From NCBI GenBank assembly GCA_964636865.1, contig CAZWVJ010000032.1, forward strand, positions 1 through 17,645: 17,645 nucleotides of DNA, given 5' to 3'. This stretch comes from B1SED10-75 sp964636865. Its GTDB lineage: Bacteria; Bacillota; Dethiobacteria; DTU022; PWGO01. Of the stretch, positions 7,941 through 14,453 are shown one piece after another (the first letter of the stretch is position 1; the number at the start of each line of letters is the position of its first letter). Below the pieces are notes generated by a model. That model was given only the letters and a program-made list of their open reading frames with translations, ran no database searches and was not told the DNA's origin. The translations under genes were made by a program, and so were the position numbers.

Positions 7941-7999
7941 GTAGCAGGTACCCCGTCCCCGTGCTACAGAATGTAGCACGGGGACGGGGTACTTGCTAC
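7941..7999. repeat. Near-perfect 28-bp inverted repeat, GGGGACGG core
   Basis: The arms are 7941-7968 and 7972-7999, with a three-base loop (GAA on the plus strand). All 28 positions pair except one C/T difference. The arms begin GTAGCAGGTACCCC and contain CCCCGTCCCCGTGCTACA. The element lies eight bases past the mtnA stop codon and 41 bases before the apt start. It has no T-run on the minus strand, so it is not a standard intrinsic terminator. It shares the GGGGACGG core with the repeat at 35-120. A REP/MITE-like insertion is the likeliest origin; as RNA it would be a very stable stem between two co-directional genes. Confidence 0.9.
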
Positions 8000-8007
8000 G
8001 TTCATAT

Positions 8008-9048
8008 TCAACTACGAGTATTATAATAATACGATAAGTTTTTTGGGTAAGGTGGCTTTATTACCGCCCTTTCAGTTATAATGGCACTTATATATTTAGC
8101 CGGTGTTATGTCGAAAGCCGGATTCCATACATTGGCTTCTTCGGGGGCAATTCTTTGCCCATAGATATGTGTTACTTCTTCATGACTTCTTTCTTCAATG
8201 GGTACTTCTTTTCCTTCATTTAAATTAAAATCTATTGTAGAAAATGGTGCAGCCACATAAAAAGGGATATCATGCTCTTTTGCTAAAACCGCCAGTCCAT
8301 AAGTGCCTATTTTGTTTGCAGTATCTCCATTGGCAGTTATACGGTCCGCACCAACTATAACTAAATCTACTTTTCCCAAACTCATCAAGCTGGCAGCCAT
8401 GTTATCGGCAATAAGACAAGCCGGTATATTTTCTTGAAGCATTTCCCACATTGTTAGCCTGGCTCCCTGTAACAAAGGCCTGGTTTCACTTACATATGCG
8501 GTTATATTTTTCCCCGCATTATGAGCGGCTCTGACCACGCCTAATGAGGTGCCATATCCGGCAGTAGCCAAAGCCCCGGCATTACAATGATTCAGGATCC
8601 TTGCTTGATTTGGAATCAAAGTATTTCCGTTATTTCCAATAGCCATATTTGTCTCTATATCTTCATTAAAAATCTGGTGTGCTTCTTCCAGTAAAACACT
8701 TTTAAGCATTTCGGTTTCGGTTATATTTTCTCTTTTTAATTTGTTAATCATGCGATTTAAGCTCCATTGAAGATTGACAGCTGTAGGCCTGGTCAAAAAA
8801 ATTTCATGAGCTACTTCTTCAGTTTTATTAATCAGCTCATCTTTAGTTTGAAAAGATGTATTTATAATTCCCAGCACAAGACCATAGGCTGCAGCCACAC
8901 CTATAGCAGGAGCTCCTCTTACACTTAAGTTATAAATTGCCTTAGCTACACATTGATAGTCATCACAATAAATATACTCACATGTTTGTGGTAGCTTTGT
9001 TTGATCGAGAATTTTTAGTTGATTGTTTTCCCAGAATAGTGACTCCAT
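8008..9048 (-). CDS. mtnA: S-methyl-5-thioribose-1-phosphate isomerase
   Basis: A 346-residue member of the eIF-2B alpha/MtnA family, the usual length. It converts methylthioribose-1-phosphate to methylthioribulose-1-phosphate. The family signature RGAPAIGVAAAYG (44-56), the active-site cysteine in NHCNAG (C155) and the catalytic aspartate in VGADRI (D235) are present, followed by TANKIGTYGLA and the FYVAAPFSTID block. These distinguish it from the ribose-1,5-bisphosphate isomerase and eIF2B branches, though substrate range in this family can be broad. ATG 9048 follows AAAGGAAGG (9052-9060). It is first in the salvage series and has its own upstream region behind the metK terminator. The later methionine-salvage genes mtnB, C, D, W and X are not in the window. 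Confidence 0.93.
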   Translation of the reverse strand: MESLFWENNQLKILDQTKLPQTCEYIYCDDYQCVAKAIYNLSVRGAPAIGVAAAYGLVLGIINTSFQTKDELINKTEEVAHEIFLTRPTAVNLQWSLNRMINKLKRENITETEMLKSVLLEEAHQIFNEDIETNMAIGNNGNTLIPNQARILNHCNAGALATAGYGTSLGVVRAAHNAGKNITAYVSETRPLLQGARLTMWEMLQENIPACLIADNMAASLMSLGKVDLVIVGADRITANGDTANKIGTYGLAVLAKEHDIPFYVAAPFSTIDFNLNEGKEVPIEERSHEEVTHIYGQRIAPEEANVWNPAFDITPAKYISAIITERAVIKPPYPKNLSYYYNTRS

Positions 9049-9092
9049 AAGCCTTCCTTTTATTATGAATTATAAATTAAGCGTGCCCATAA

Positions 9093-9122
9093 AAAATACC
9101 TTAAGCTGCGTTGTTTTGTCAA
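9093..9122 (-). promoter_or_regulatory. Possible sigma-A promoter for mtnA
   Basis: On the minus strand TTGACA (complement of 9117-9122) is a perfect -35, followed at 18 bp by TATTTT (complement of 9093-9098), a weak -10. It lies between the metK terminator and mtnA, where a promoter is expected. No S-box or other riboswitch is seen upstream of mtnA. The weak -10 keeps confidence moderate. Confidence 0.45.
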
Positions 9123-9174
9123 ATTGTACTTGCCCTATTTCAAGGAAAAATAATTATATCAAATAATTACATCA

Positions 9175-9224
9175 AAAATAACAAAGGCCGACATACATAA
9201 AATTAAGTCGGCCTTTGTTATTTT
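9175..9224 (-). terminator. Intrinsic terminator after metK (bidirectional structure)
   Basis: A perfect 18-bp inverted repeat (arms 9175-9192 and 9207-9224, GC core GGCCGAC/GTCGGCC) has a 14-base loop. Its outer ends are A-rich on the left and T-rich on the right, so it has a U-tract in either direction. It lies 82 bases past the metK stop and should separate metK transcripts from mtnA. Confidence 0.9.
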
Positions 9225-9305
9225 CTTTACAAGATGGATCCAGTAGATTAATCTCTACACATATTCTTTGTTGCATTATTTGATAGTTAAGCCTTCAAGT
9301 ATTTT

Positions 9306-10511
9306 TTATGACTTAGCTTCTTTCGCTTTTTCTTTAATTAATTCTACCTTATCTGTCTTTTCCCAGGTTAAATCAAGATCCTCGCGACCAAAATGCCCAT
9401 ATGCAGCAATGTCTCTGTAAATCGGCCTCCTTAACTGCAGATGATCGATAATAGCCTGAGGCCTTAAATCAAATACTTCACGCACTATGTTAGTTATTTG
9501 GTTTTCGGGTATTTTATTAGTGCCAAAGGTATCAATCAATAAAGAAACCGGTTCTGCAACTCCTATGGCATAAGCTACCTGGATTTCACATTTACTTGCT
9601 AACCCGGCAGCAACGATATTTTTTGCCACGTAACGTGCCGCGTAAGCTCCGGAACGGTCTACTTTTGTGGGATCTTTACCCGAAAATGCGCCTCCGCCGT
9701 GGCGGGCAAAACCGCCATAAGTGTCTACAATTATTTTACGACCTGTCATACCGGCATCTCCCATAGGGCCACCCACAACGAAACGTCCCGTAGGATTTAC
9801 ATAAAAGCGGGTATTGTTATCAATCAAATCAGAGGGGACAATTTCTTTGATAACTTTTTCAATAATATCTGCTTTTACTTCTTCGGTAGTAACATCCTCA
9901 CGATGCTGAGAAGATACTACCACGACATCTACCCTTGATGGCTTATCATTTTCATATTCCACAGTCACCTGAGTTTTACCATCCGGCCTTAGATAATCGA
10001 GAATTCCATTTTTTCGAACAAATGTAAGGCGTTGAGATAGCTTGTGAGCTAGTGAAATTGGCATTGGCATTAGTTCAGGGGTTTCATCGCAGGCAAATCC
10101 TACCATCATTCCTTGATCTCCGGCACCTATTTTATTATATTGATTTTCCCGGTCTTGTTCGGATTTATATTCCATTGAAGCATCAACACCCATAGCAATA
10201 TCAGGAGATTGCTCATCAATAGAACTTAACACTGCGCAAGTATCTCCATCAAAACCAAACTTGGCTCTGGTATAGCCAATTTCCGTTACTTTATTTCTTA
10301 CAATGGTGGGAATGTCCACATAACATTCCGTAGTTATTTCCCCGGCCACAAAAACCAACCCGGTAGTTACTAATGTTTCGGCAGCTACCCGACCCATGGG
10401 ATCATGTTCCAAGATGGCATCAAGGATAGCATCTGAAACCTGGTCGGCGATTTTGTCCGGATGTCCTTCTGTTACAGATTCTGAAGTAAATAGGATTCTC
10501 TCTTTTGACAA
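9306..10511 (-). CDS. metK: S-adenosylmethionine synthetase
   Basis: A 401-residue methionine adenosyltransferase, full length; it makes SAM from methionine and ATP. Signature motifs are GHPDK (16-20), GAGDQGMM (129-136) and the glycine-rich GGGAFSGKDPTKVDRS (272-287). The start is TTG at 10511, reading MSKERILFTSESVTEGHPDK, with GGAGG at 10522-10526 ten bases upstream; no in-frame ATG fits the family's N-terminus better. Expression is controlled by a SAM-I riboswitch with its own terminator immediately upstream and a strong sigma-A promoter at 10739-10767, and it ends at the 9175-9224 terminator, so it is probably monocistronic. It feeds the adjacent MTA salvage genes. Confidence 0.98.
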   Translation of the reverse strand: MSKERILFTSESVTEGHPDKIADQVSDAILDAILEHDPMGRVAAETLVTTGLVFVAGEITTECYVDIPTIVRNKVTEIGYTRAKFGFDGDTCAVLSSIDEQSPDIAMGVDASMEYKSEQDRENQYNKIGAGDQGMMVGFACDETPELMPMPISLAHKLSQRLTFVRKNGILDYLRPDGKTQVTVEYENDKPSRVDVVVVSSQHREDVTTEEVKADIIEKVIKEIVPSDLIDNNTRFYVNPTGRFVVGGPMGDAGMTGRKIIVDTYGGFARHGGGAFSGKDPTKVDRSGAYAARYVAKNIVAAGLASKCEIQVAYAIGVAEPVSLLIDTFGTNKIPENQITNIVREVFDLRPQAIIDHLQLRRPIYRDIAAYGHFGREDLDLTWEKTDKVELIKEKAKEAKS

Positions 10512-10544
10512 TTTAATGTTTCCTCCCTTGTATTATTTTTAGTT

Positions 10545-10579
10545 TAACAAAACAAAAACCTCTTTGAAAAAAGAGGTTT
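10545..10579 (-). terminator. SAM-responsive terminator of the metK riboswitch
   Basis: On the minus strand, a 10-bp hairpin AAACCTCTTT/AAAGAGGTTT with a TTTC loop (arms at 10570-10579 and 10556-10565) is followed by a U-rich run. Its 5' arm contains AACCTCT, which can alternatively pair with AGAGGTT at the 3' end of the aptamer (complement of 10588-10594), giving the antiterminator. This is the expected S-box switching geometry. Confidence 0.93.
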
Positions 10580-10587
10580 GTAATGTC

Positions 10588-10710
10588 AACCTCTCCTATC
10601 TGTGGGAATAATTGCAAATACTATTATTCCCCGGGAATTAGCACCGCTAGCTTTTAAGCCCGGTTGCTGGACTTCATAGGGCCCGTCCCTCCATCTCTCT
10701 TGATAAGAGC
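10588..10710 (-). promoter_or_regulatory. SAM-I (S-box) riboswitch aptamer, metK leader
   Basis: The minus strand reads the S-box consensus in order: CTCTTATCAAGAGAG at the 5' end, GGAGGGACGGGCCCTATGAA, GCAACC (complement of 10662-10667), GGTGCTAATTCC (complement of 10634-10645), and the closing strand GATAGGAGAGG. These are the conserved SAM-I elements (P1, P2 internal loop, J3/4 region). SAM binding stabilises P1, frees the terminator at 10545-10579 and lowers metK expression; this is established for the family. Confidence 0.97.
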
Positions 10711-10738
10711 ATATTGTATTATTGCTTCAGCCTTTAAA

Positions 10739-10767
10739 AGTATACTTCAGCCTTAAAGATATGTCAA
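10739..10767 (-). promoter_or_regulatory. Sigma-A promoter of metK, with flanking direct repeats
   Basis: The minus strand has TTGACA (complement of 10762-10767), 17 bp, then TATACT (complement of 10739-10744): near-consensus. Transcription would start near 10732, about 20 bases before the riboswitch aptamer. A direct repeat (plus strand CTTCAGCCTTTAAA at 10725-10738 and CTTCAGCCTTAAA at 10745-10757) lies on both sides of the -10, 20 bp apart. Confidence 0.88.
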
Positions 10768-10962
10768 TATACAATAACCGGGGTAAATCGTTTTTTAAGG
10801 GCATTGACTGGATGATATAGGGGTTTGATATACATTTTCTTTTATTTAAGCATACTTGCTTCCTATTTTTCAGCCTATGCAAAATGCGTTTAATTATCTA
10901 CCTTCAAACATAAATAATCACATGCTTAATTATGTTCTTAAAGAGAAGTTATTTAGTGTAAA
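10768..10962. other. Intergenic stretch between metK promoter and oadB-like stop
   Basis: This is AT-rich sequence with no credible coding frame. I looked for a terminator for the oadB-like gene on the minus strand and found no clear hairpin with a U-tract. One further GGCTGAA word (minus strand, around 10872-10880) resembles the metK direct repeats, but it could be chance. Confidence 0.4.
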
Positions 10963-12099
10963 TTAGCCCAGGATAGATAAAAGTATACCTGCTGCAATGG
11001 CAGAACCAATAACCCCGGCCACATTAGGCCCCATTGCGTGCATTAATAAATAATTATTGGGATTTGCCTCTTTGCCTACACTTTGAGAAACCCTTGCAGC
11101 CATGGGAATTGCGGAAACTCCTGCCGAACCTATAAGGGGGTTTATCTTTCCACCGGAAAACTTATACATAATTTTCCCCATAATAACACCCATAGCAGTG
11201 CCTAAAGCAAAAGCCCCCAGGCCCAGCAAAATTATTGTTAAAGTATCTAAAGTGAGAAAGTGTTCCGCAGTGGCTTTTGCTCCTACGGAAAGGCCTAAAA
11301 ATATAACTACTATATTATTAAGTTCATTTTGAGAGGCTTTACTTAACCGATCAGTTACACCGGACTCCCGGAATAAATTGCCTAACATTAACATTCCTAT
11401 TAAGGGTAAAGCTTCCGGTATTAACAATCCTGAGAGAATGGTCACAATAATGGGGAAAAGGATTTTTTCCCTTTTGGAAACTACCCTTAATTGTTTCATT
11501 TCAACAGTTCTTTCTTTATTGTTTGTAAGCAGTTTCATGATAGGTGGCTGAATTAAAGGCACCAGTGCCATATAAGAATAAGCGGCAATGGCAACAGAAC
11601 CCAGGATTTCCGGGGCTAAAAGATTAGATAAAAAAATAGCCGTAGGTCCATCCGCGCCTCCGATAATTCCAATGGATCCGGCTTCCTGAGGAGTAAATCC
11701 CAATAAAAGGGCACCTAGAAAAGTAGCAAAAATGCCAAATTGAGCTGCAGCTCCCAGCAACAAAGTTATCGGATTGGCAATGAGGGGGCCGAAATCGGTC
11801 AAGGCACCTACCCCCAAAAAAATAAGAGGGGGGTATATGCCTAAATCTATTCCCAGTGATATATAATATAATAATCCACCGATTATGCCTTCGCCAGTCC
11901 CGGGTTCCGCCATTAAATCGCTTAAAGGCAGATTTATCAACAATGCTCCGAAACCTATGGGAACAAGTAACAAAGGCTCATATTTTTTTACAATGCCCAA
12001 ATAAAGTAATATACACGCAATTATCAGCATTGCCAGCTCTGAAATATTGATGTGATAAAAACCAGTAGCTTGCATAAAATCCGAAAACATCTCCAGCAT
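10963..12099 (-). CDS. Na+-translocating decarboxylase, beta (membrane) subunit
   Basis: A 378-residue polytopic protein of the OadB/MmdB/GcdB family, the subunit that decarboxylates carboxybiotin and exports Na+. The re-entrant segment GGADGPTAIFLS carries the essential aspartate (D150, equivalent to Klebsiella OadB D203). Y176 matches Y229, and NPLIGSAGVSAIPMAAR supplies the equivalents of N373, G377, S382 and R389 (N320, G324, S329, R336). The ion path therefore looks intact. The start is ATG 12099, nine bases from GGAGG at 12109-12113; an in-frame GTG at 12105 is too close to it. It is the last gene of the kor/oad series. Whether the substrate is methylmalonyl-CoA, oxaloacetate, malonate or glutaconyl-CoA is set by the alpha subunit, which is not in the window. 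Confidence 0.93.
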   Translation of the reverse strand: MLEMFSDFMQATGFYHINISELAMLIIACILLYLGIVKKYEPLLLVPIGFGALLINLPLSDLMAEPGTGEGIIGGLLYYISLGIDLGIYPPLIFLGVGALTDFGPLIANPITLLLGAAAQFGIFATFLGALLLGFTPQEAGSIGIIGGADGPTAIFLSNLLAPEILGSVAIAAYSYMALVPLIQPPIMKLLTNNKERTVEMKQLRVVSKREKILFPIIVTILSGLLIPEALPLIGMLMLGNLFRESGVTDRLSKASQNELNNIVVIFLGLSVGAKATAEHFLTLDTLTIILLGLGAFALGTAMGVIMGKIMYKFSGGKINPLIGSAGVSAIPMAARVSQSVGKEANPNNYLLMHAMGPNVAGVIGSAIAAGILLSILG

Positions 12100-12173
12100 T
12101 AACACTTGCCTCCTTTACCTGCAGTAAAAAAACATTTCTACTAACAAAGCAATGCTCACTAAATCGGTAATAA

Positions 12174-12650
12174 TTATGCTTCAACTTTAATCATAGGGTC
12201 TTTGCTGTTAACTGAATCTCCTTTGGAAACCATTACTTGAGACACTTTTCCCGATACGGGAGAAGTTACTTCATTTTCCATTTTCATTGCTTCCAAAATA
12301 ATGAGTACTTGATCTTTACTAACCATGTCACCTTCTGCTACCTTTACATCAATAATAGAACCCGGCATGGGAGCCACTACAACTTCTCCCTGCGAAGGAG
12401 AAGTTCTTTCTGTAGCAGGAGCTTCTTTGGGGGTGGAATCTACAGAAGTATCGGCTTTCGGGCGATAAGGTTCCTTATTTTTATCTACCGCTTCAGATGC
12501 TTCTTGCTTTTTTTCAAAGCTTGTTTGGGAAGTGTCTTTTTCTTCCCCTTGTTCCTTGATAGGAACAGAATCTTCTTTTACTTTTACCTCTTCTACTTCT
12601 ACATTAAAAGTTTCACCATCTACGGTAACTTTGAAAGATCTTCTTACCAC
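12174..12650 (-). CDS. Biotin carrier subunit of a decarboxylase (biotinyl domain protein)
   Basis: A 158-residue biotin carrier protein. An N-terminal beta-rich stretch (FKVTVDGETFNVEVEEV, 6-22) leads to a long charged, Pro/Ser/Thr-containing flexible linker (about 25-88), then a biotinyl domain (about 90-158) with the biotinylation motif EAMKMEN and target lysine K123. It shuttles the carboxyl group from the carboxyltransferase to the membrane subunit. The start is GTG at 12650 with GGAGGG at 12657-12662. Its first 38 bases overlap the end of the gamma-like gene, so translation is probably coupled. It precedes the oadB-like gene by 74 bases. It could in principle serve another biotin enzyme, but the flanking pump subunits argue for the decarboxylase. 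Confidence 0.93.
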   Translation of the reverse strand: MVRRSFKVTVDGETFNVEVEEVKVKEDSVPIKEQGEEKDTSQTSFEKKQEASEAVDKNKEPYRPKADTSVDSTPKEAPATERTSPSQGEVVVAPMPGSIIDVKVAEGDMVSKDQVLIILEAMKMENEVTSPVSGKVSQVMVSKGDSVNSKDPMIKVEA

Positions 12651-13029
12651 TTTTTTCCCTCCTCAATTTTTCTAATTCTTTGCCCATATTTAAAAGTTCT
12701 TTTCTACCTTGCAGTGCCCACTTACCGGTAAACTGCTCATAAGCCGGTTCAATCTTTTTAATGGTATATTCCTTATCTGAATCATATAAATATACTGCTA
12801 AAGCTGCAGTTATTGCCGCAACTTTGCCGGCATTTTTTTTGCTTGATTGAAATTGAAATCCCGGAAAATCTGCTTCTTCAATACTTATAACTTTATCTTT
12901 GTATGAGTCCTCTTTCAAGCCAAAGATTTTCCCGATAAATAATATTATCAGGAAAAGCAAAAAAAGGGTAAGCATTACCAAAACAAAACCTAAAACCATT
13001 ACCTCTAAGGCAAACACCAAATTTTCCAT
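12613..13029 (-). CDS. OadG-like gamma subunit of Na+-pumping decarboxylase
   Basis: A 138-residue protein with one N-terminal membrane helix (about 9-35), then a hydrophilic region. The AGKVAAITAALAVYLYD block (67-83) and the later KWALQGRKELL are typical of the gamma-chain family (PF04277), which holds the alpha and beta subunits together and aids assembly. The C-terminus is basic (RREKSGKKIFQSYRRW) and overlaps the biotin carrier gene by 38 bases. ATG 13029 follows AAGGGTGG (13034-13041). It lies 61 bases after korC; the gap has a weak ACGCCAAT/ATTGGTGT hairpin (one wobble) but no U-tract terminator, so co-transcription with kor is likely. Gamma subunits are poorly conserved, so the call leans on context as well. 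Confidence 0.85.
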   Translation of the reverse strand: MENLVFALEVMVLGFVLVMLTLFLLFLIILFIGKIFGLKEDSYKDKVISIEEADFPGFQFQSSKKNAGKVAAITAALAVYLYDSDKEYTIKKIEPAYEQFTGKWALQGRKELLNMGKELEKLRREKSGKKIFQSYRRW

Positions 13030-13090
13030 ACAACCACCCTTCTAATCGATGACACGCCAATTATTTATTATTGGTGTAAAAATACCTTAA

Positions 13091-13618
13091 TTATTTTACC
13101 AAAGATTGCCCATAACTAAAAGCATTTATATTAATCTCTTTAGTTTTTTTAGGAACTCTGTCCAAAATATATTTTTTAATTGTTTCCGGTTTAACGGGGA
13201 TATCATGCATACTTAATACTCCCAGGGAAATCATATTAGCAGTAATAGGATTCTTAATTTGCTTGTAAGCCGTTTCTATAATAGGATAACTATAATAATG
13301 CGCGCGAAATACTTTACCATTAATGCTGTTATCATACAAAATTAAACCGCTATCTTTTATAGAGTAACGGTACTTTTCCAAAGCTGCCTCCGTGAGGGCT
13401 AATAATATATCTGCTTCACGAACCAGAGGATAGTCTATAGGCATATCGCTGATTATGACTTCAGCTCTGCTTGCCCCTCCCCTTGCTTCCGGGCCATAAC
13501 TCTGAGACTGGGTAACATATTTACCTTCGAAGGTAGCAGCTTCAGCCAGAATTATTGACGATAAAATTAAACCCTGACCACCGGAACCACTTAAGCGTAT
13601 TTCATAGTGATTATCCAT
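13091..13618 (-). CDS. korC: 2-oxoacid:ferredoxin oxidoreductase gamma subunit
   Basis: A 175-residue pyruvate/ketoisovalerate oxidoreductase gamma domain protein. The family blocks are GSGGQGLILSS (11-21) and QSYGPEARGGASRAEV (39-54), both involved in CoA and subunit contacts. The length fits a separate KorC polypeptide. The ATG start is two bases past the korB stop, with AAGGCAGG upstream, so it is translationally coupled. Together with KorA, KorB and the ferredoxin KorD it forms the four-polypeptide oxidoreductase that turns a 2-oxoacid plus CoA into acyl-CoA, CO2 and reduced ferredoxin. Confidence 0.93.
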   Translation of the reverse strand: MDNHYEIRLSGSGGQGLILSSIILAEAATFEGKYVTQSQSYGPEARGGASRAEVIISDMPIDYPLVREADILLALTEAALEKYRYSIKDSGLILYDNSINGKVFRAHYYSYPIIETAYKQIKNPITANMISLGVLSMHDIPVKPETIKKYILDRVPKKTKEININAFSYGQSLVK

Positions 13619-13620
13619 AA

Positions 13621-14448
13621 TTAATACCTGCCTTGATTATTTGAAAATAGTTGTTTTTCATATTCTTCCACATACTCAGGACGCCGGGTATGAGAAAGCA
13701 CGCCTCTTAATATCTTATTTTTCTTTGCTTCCGGAGGCAATCTATCTGCCGCTGTTATAGAGAGGGTATTTTCCCGCTGCCATTTCAACATTTCCACTGC
13801 TCCCCCGATTTTACTCGCTCTTCCATAATGAACAGGACATTGAGTGATTGCCTCCACCAATGAAAACCCTCTGTTTTCCAGGGCTTGCCTGATAAGTTCT
13901 TCTAACTGCAAGGGGTAAAATGTCGCTCCTCTGGCTACAAATGTTGCTCCGGCAGTTATAGCCAGTTCAGAAATTTTTAATGGTTCTTCAATATTACCAT
14001 AAGGTGCGGTACGCGTGGAAACTTCCCGCGGTGTTAAAGGCGAACTCTGTCCCCCGGTCATACCATAAATACTGTTATTAAATACTATAGTAGTAATATT
14101 TATATTTCTCCGGCAGGCATGTAAAAAATGATTTCCTCCGATAGCTGTTATGTCGCCATCACCGGTCATCACAATTACTTCCAGTTTAGGATTTCCCAAT
14201 TTAACACCTGTAGCAAATGCCAAAGCTCTACCGTGTGTGGTATGTAAAGTGTTAAAGTCAAGATACCCCGTAACCCGCGAAGAACACCCAATACCGGAAA
14301 CCACTACGGTTTGATCAGGGTTAATTTTTAGATCATCAAATGATCTTAAAAAAGCCGAAGTTACGATACCATTACCACAACCGGGGCACCAAATATGAGG
14401 CATATTGTTTTTACGTAAATAATTAGTTACATTATATCTTTTTGGCAC
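13621..14448 (-). CDS. korB: 2-oxoacid:ferredoxin oxidoreductase beta (TPP) subunit
   Basis: A 275-residue TPP-binding subunit. CPGCGNG (21-27) gives cysteines for an iron-sulfur cluster, GIGCSS (52-57) includes a further one, and the TPP/Mg site is TGDGDITAIGGNH (95-107) to NNSIYGMTGGQ (124-134). The YGMTGGQ motif and SPLTP are typical of KorB-type enzymes; 2-oxoglutarate is the likeliest substrate, but branched-chain oxoacids cannot be excluded by eye. The start is GTG at 14448 with AAGGAG at 14457-14462 overlapping the korA stop; the gap to korA is five bases. Confidence 0.95.
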   Translation of the reverse strand: MPKRYNVTNYLRKNNMPHIWCPGCGNGIVTSAFLRSFDDLKINPDQTVVVSGIGCSSRVTGYLDFNTLHTTHGRALAFATGVKLGNPKLEVIVMTGDGDITAIGGNHFLHACRRNINITTIVFNNSIYGMTGGQSSPLTPREVSTRTAPYGNIEEPLKISELAITAGATFVARGATFYPLQLEELIRQALENRGFSLVEAITQCPVHYGRASKIGGAVEMLKWQRENTLSITAADRLPPEAKKNKILRGVLSHTRRPEYVEEYEKQLFSNNQGRY

Positions 14449-14453
14449 AACAT

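Noticed and set aside
7941..7999. The large hairpin as an ordinary rho-independent terminator for mtnA
   Set aside because: There is no U-tract after the stem on the minus strand; the sequence continues as mixed AT, and the stem is far longer than usual.
10804..10832. A plus-strand TTGACT-N17-GATATA promoter
   Set aside because: The -10 is poor and no plus-strand gene follows; everything downstream to the window end is encoded on the minus strand.
11978..12184. A 68-codon minus-strand frame overlapping the oadB-like start
   Set aside because: It is out of frame with the recognisable beta-subunit gene, overlaps it by over 100 bases and lacks a plausible ribosome binding site.
12237..12731. 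A 164-codon plus-strand open frame opposite the biotin carrier and gamma-like genes
   Set aside because: It is antisense to two recognisable genes, is dominated by Phe/Tyr/Arg/Ser from their complement, matches no family I know and has no good ribosome binding site.
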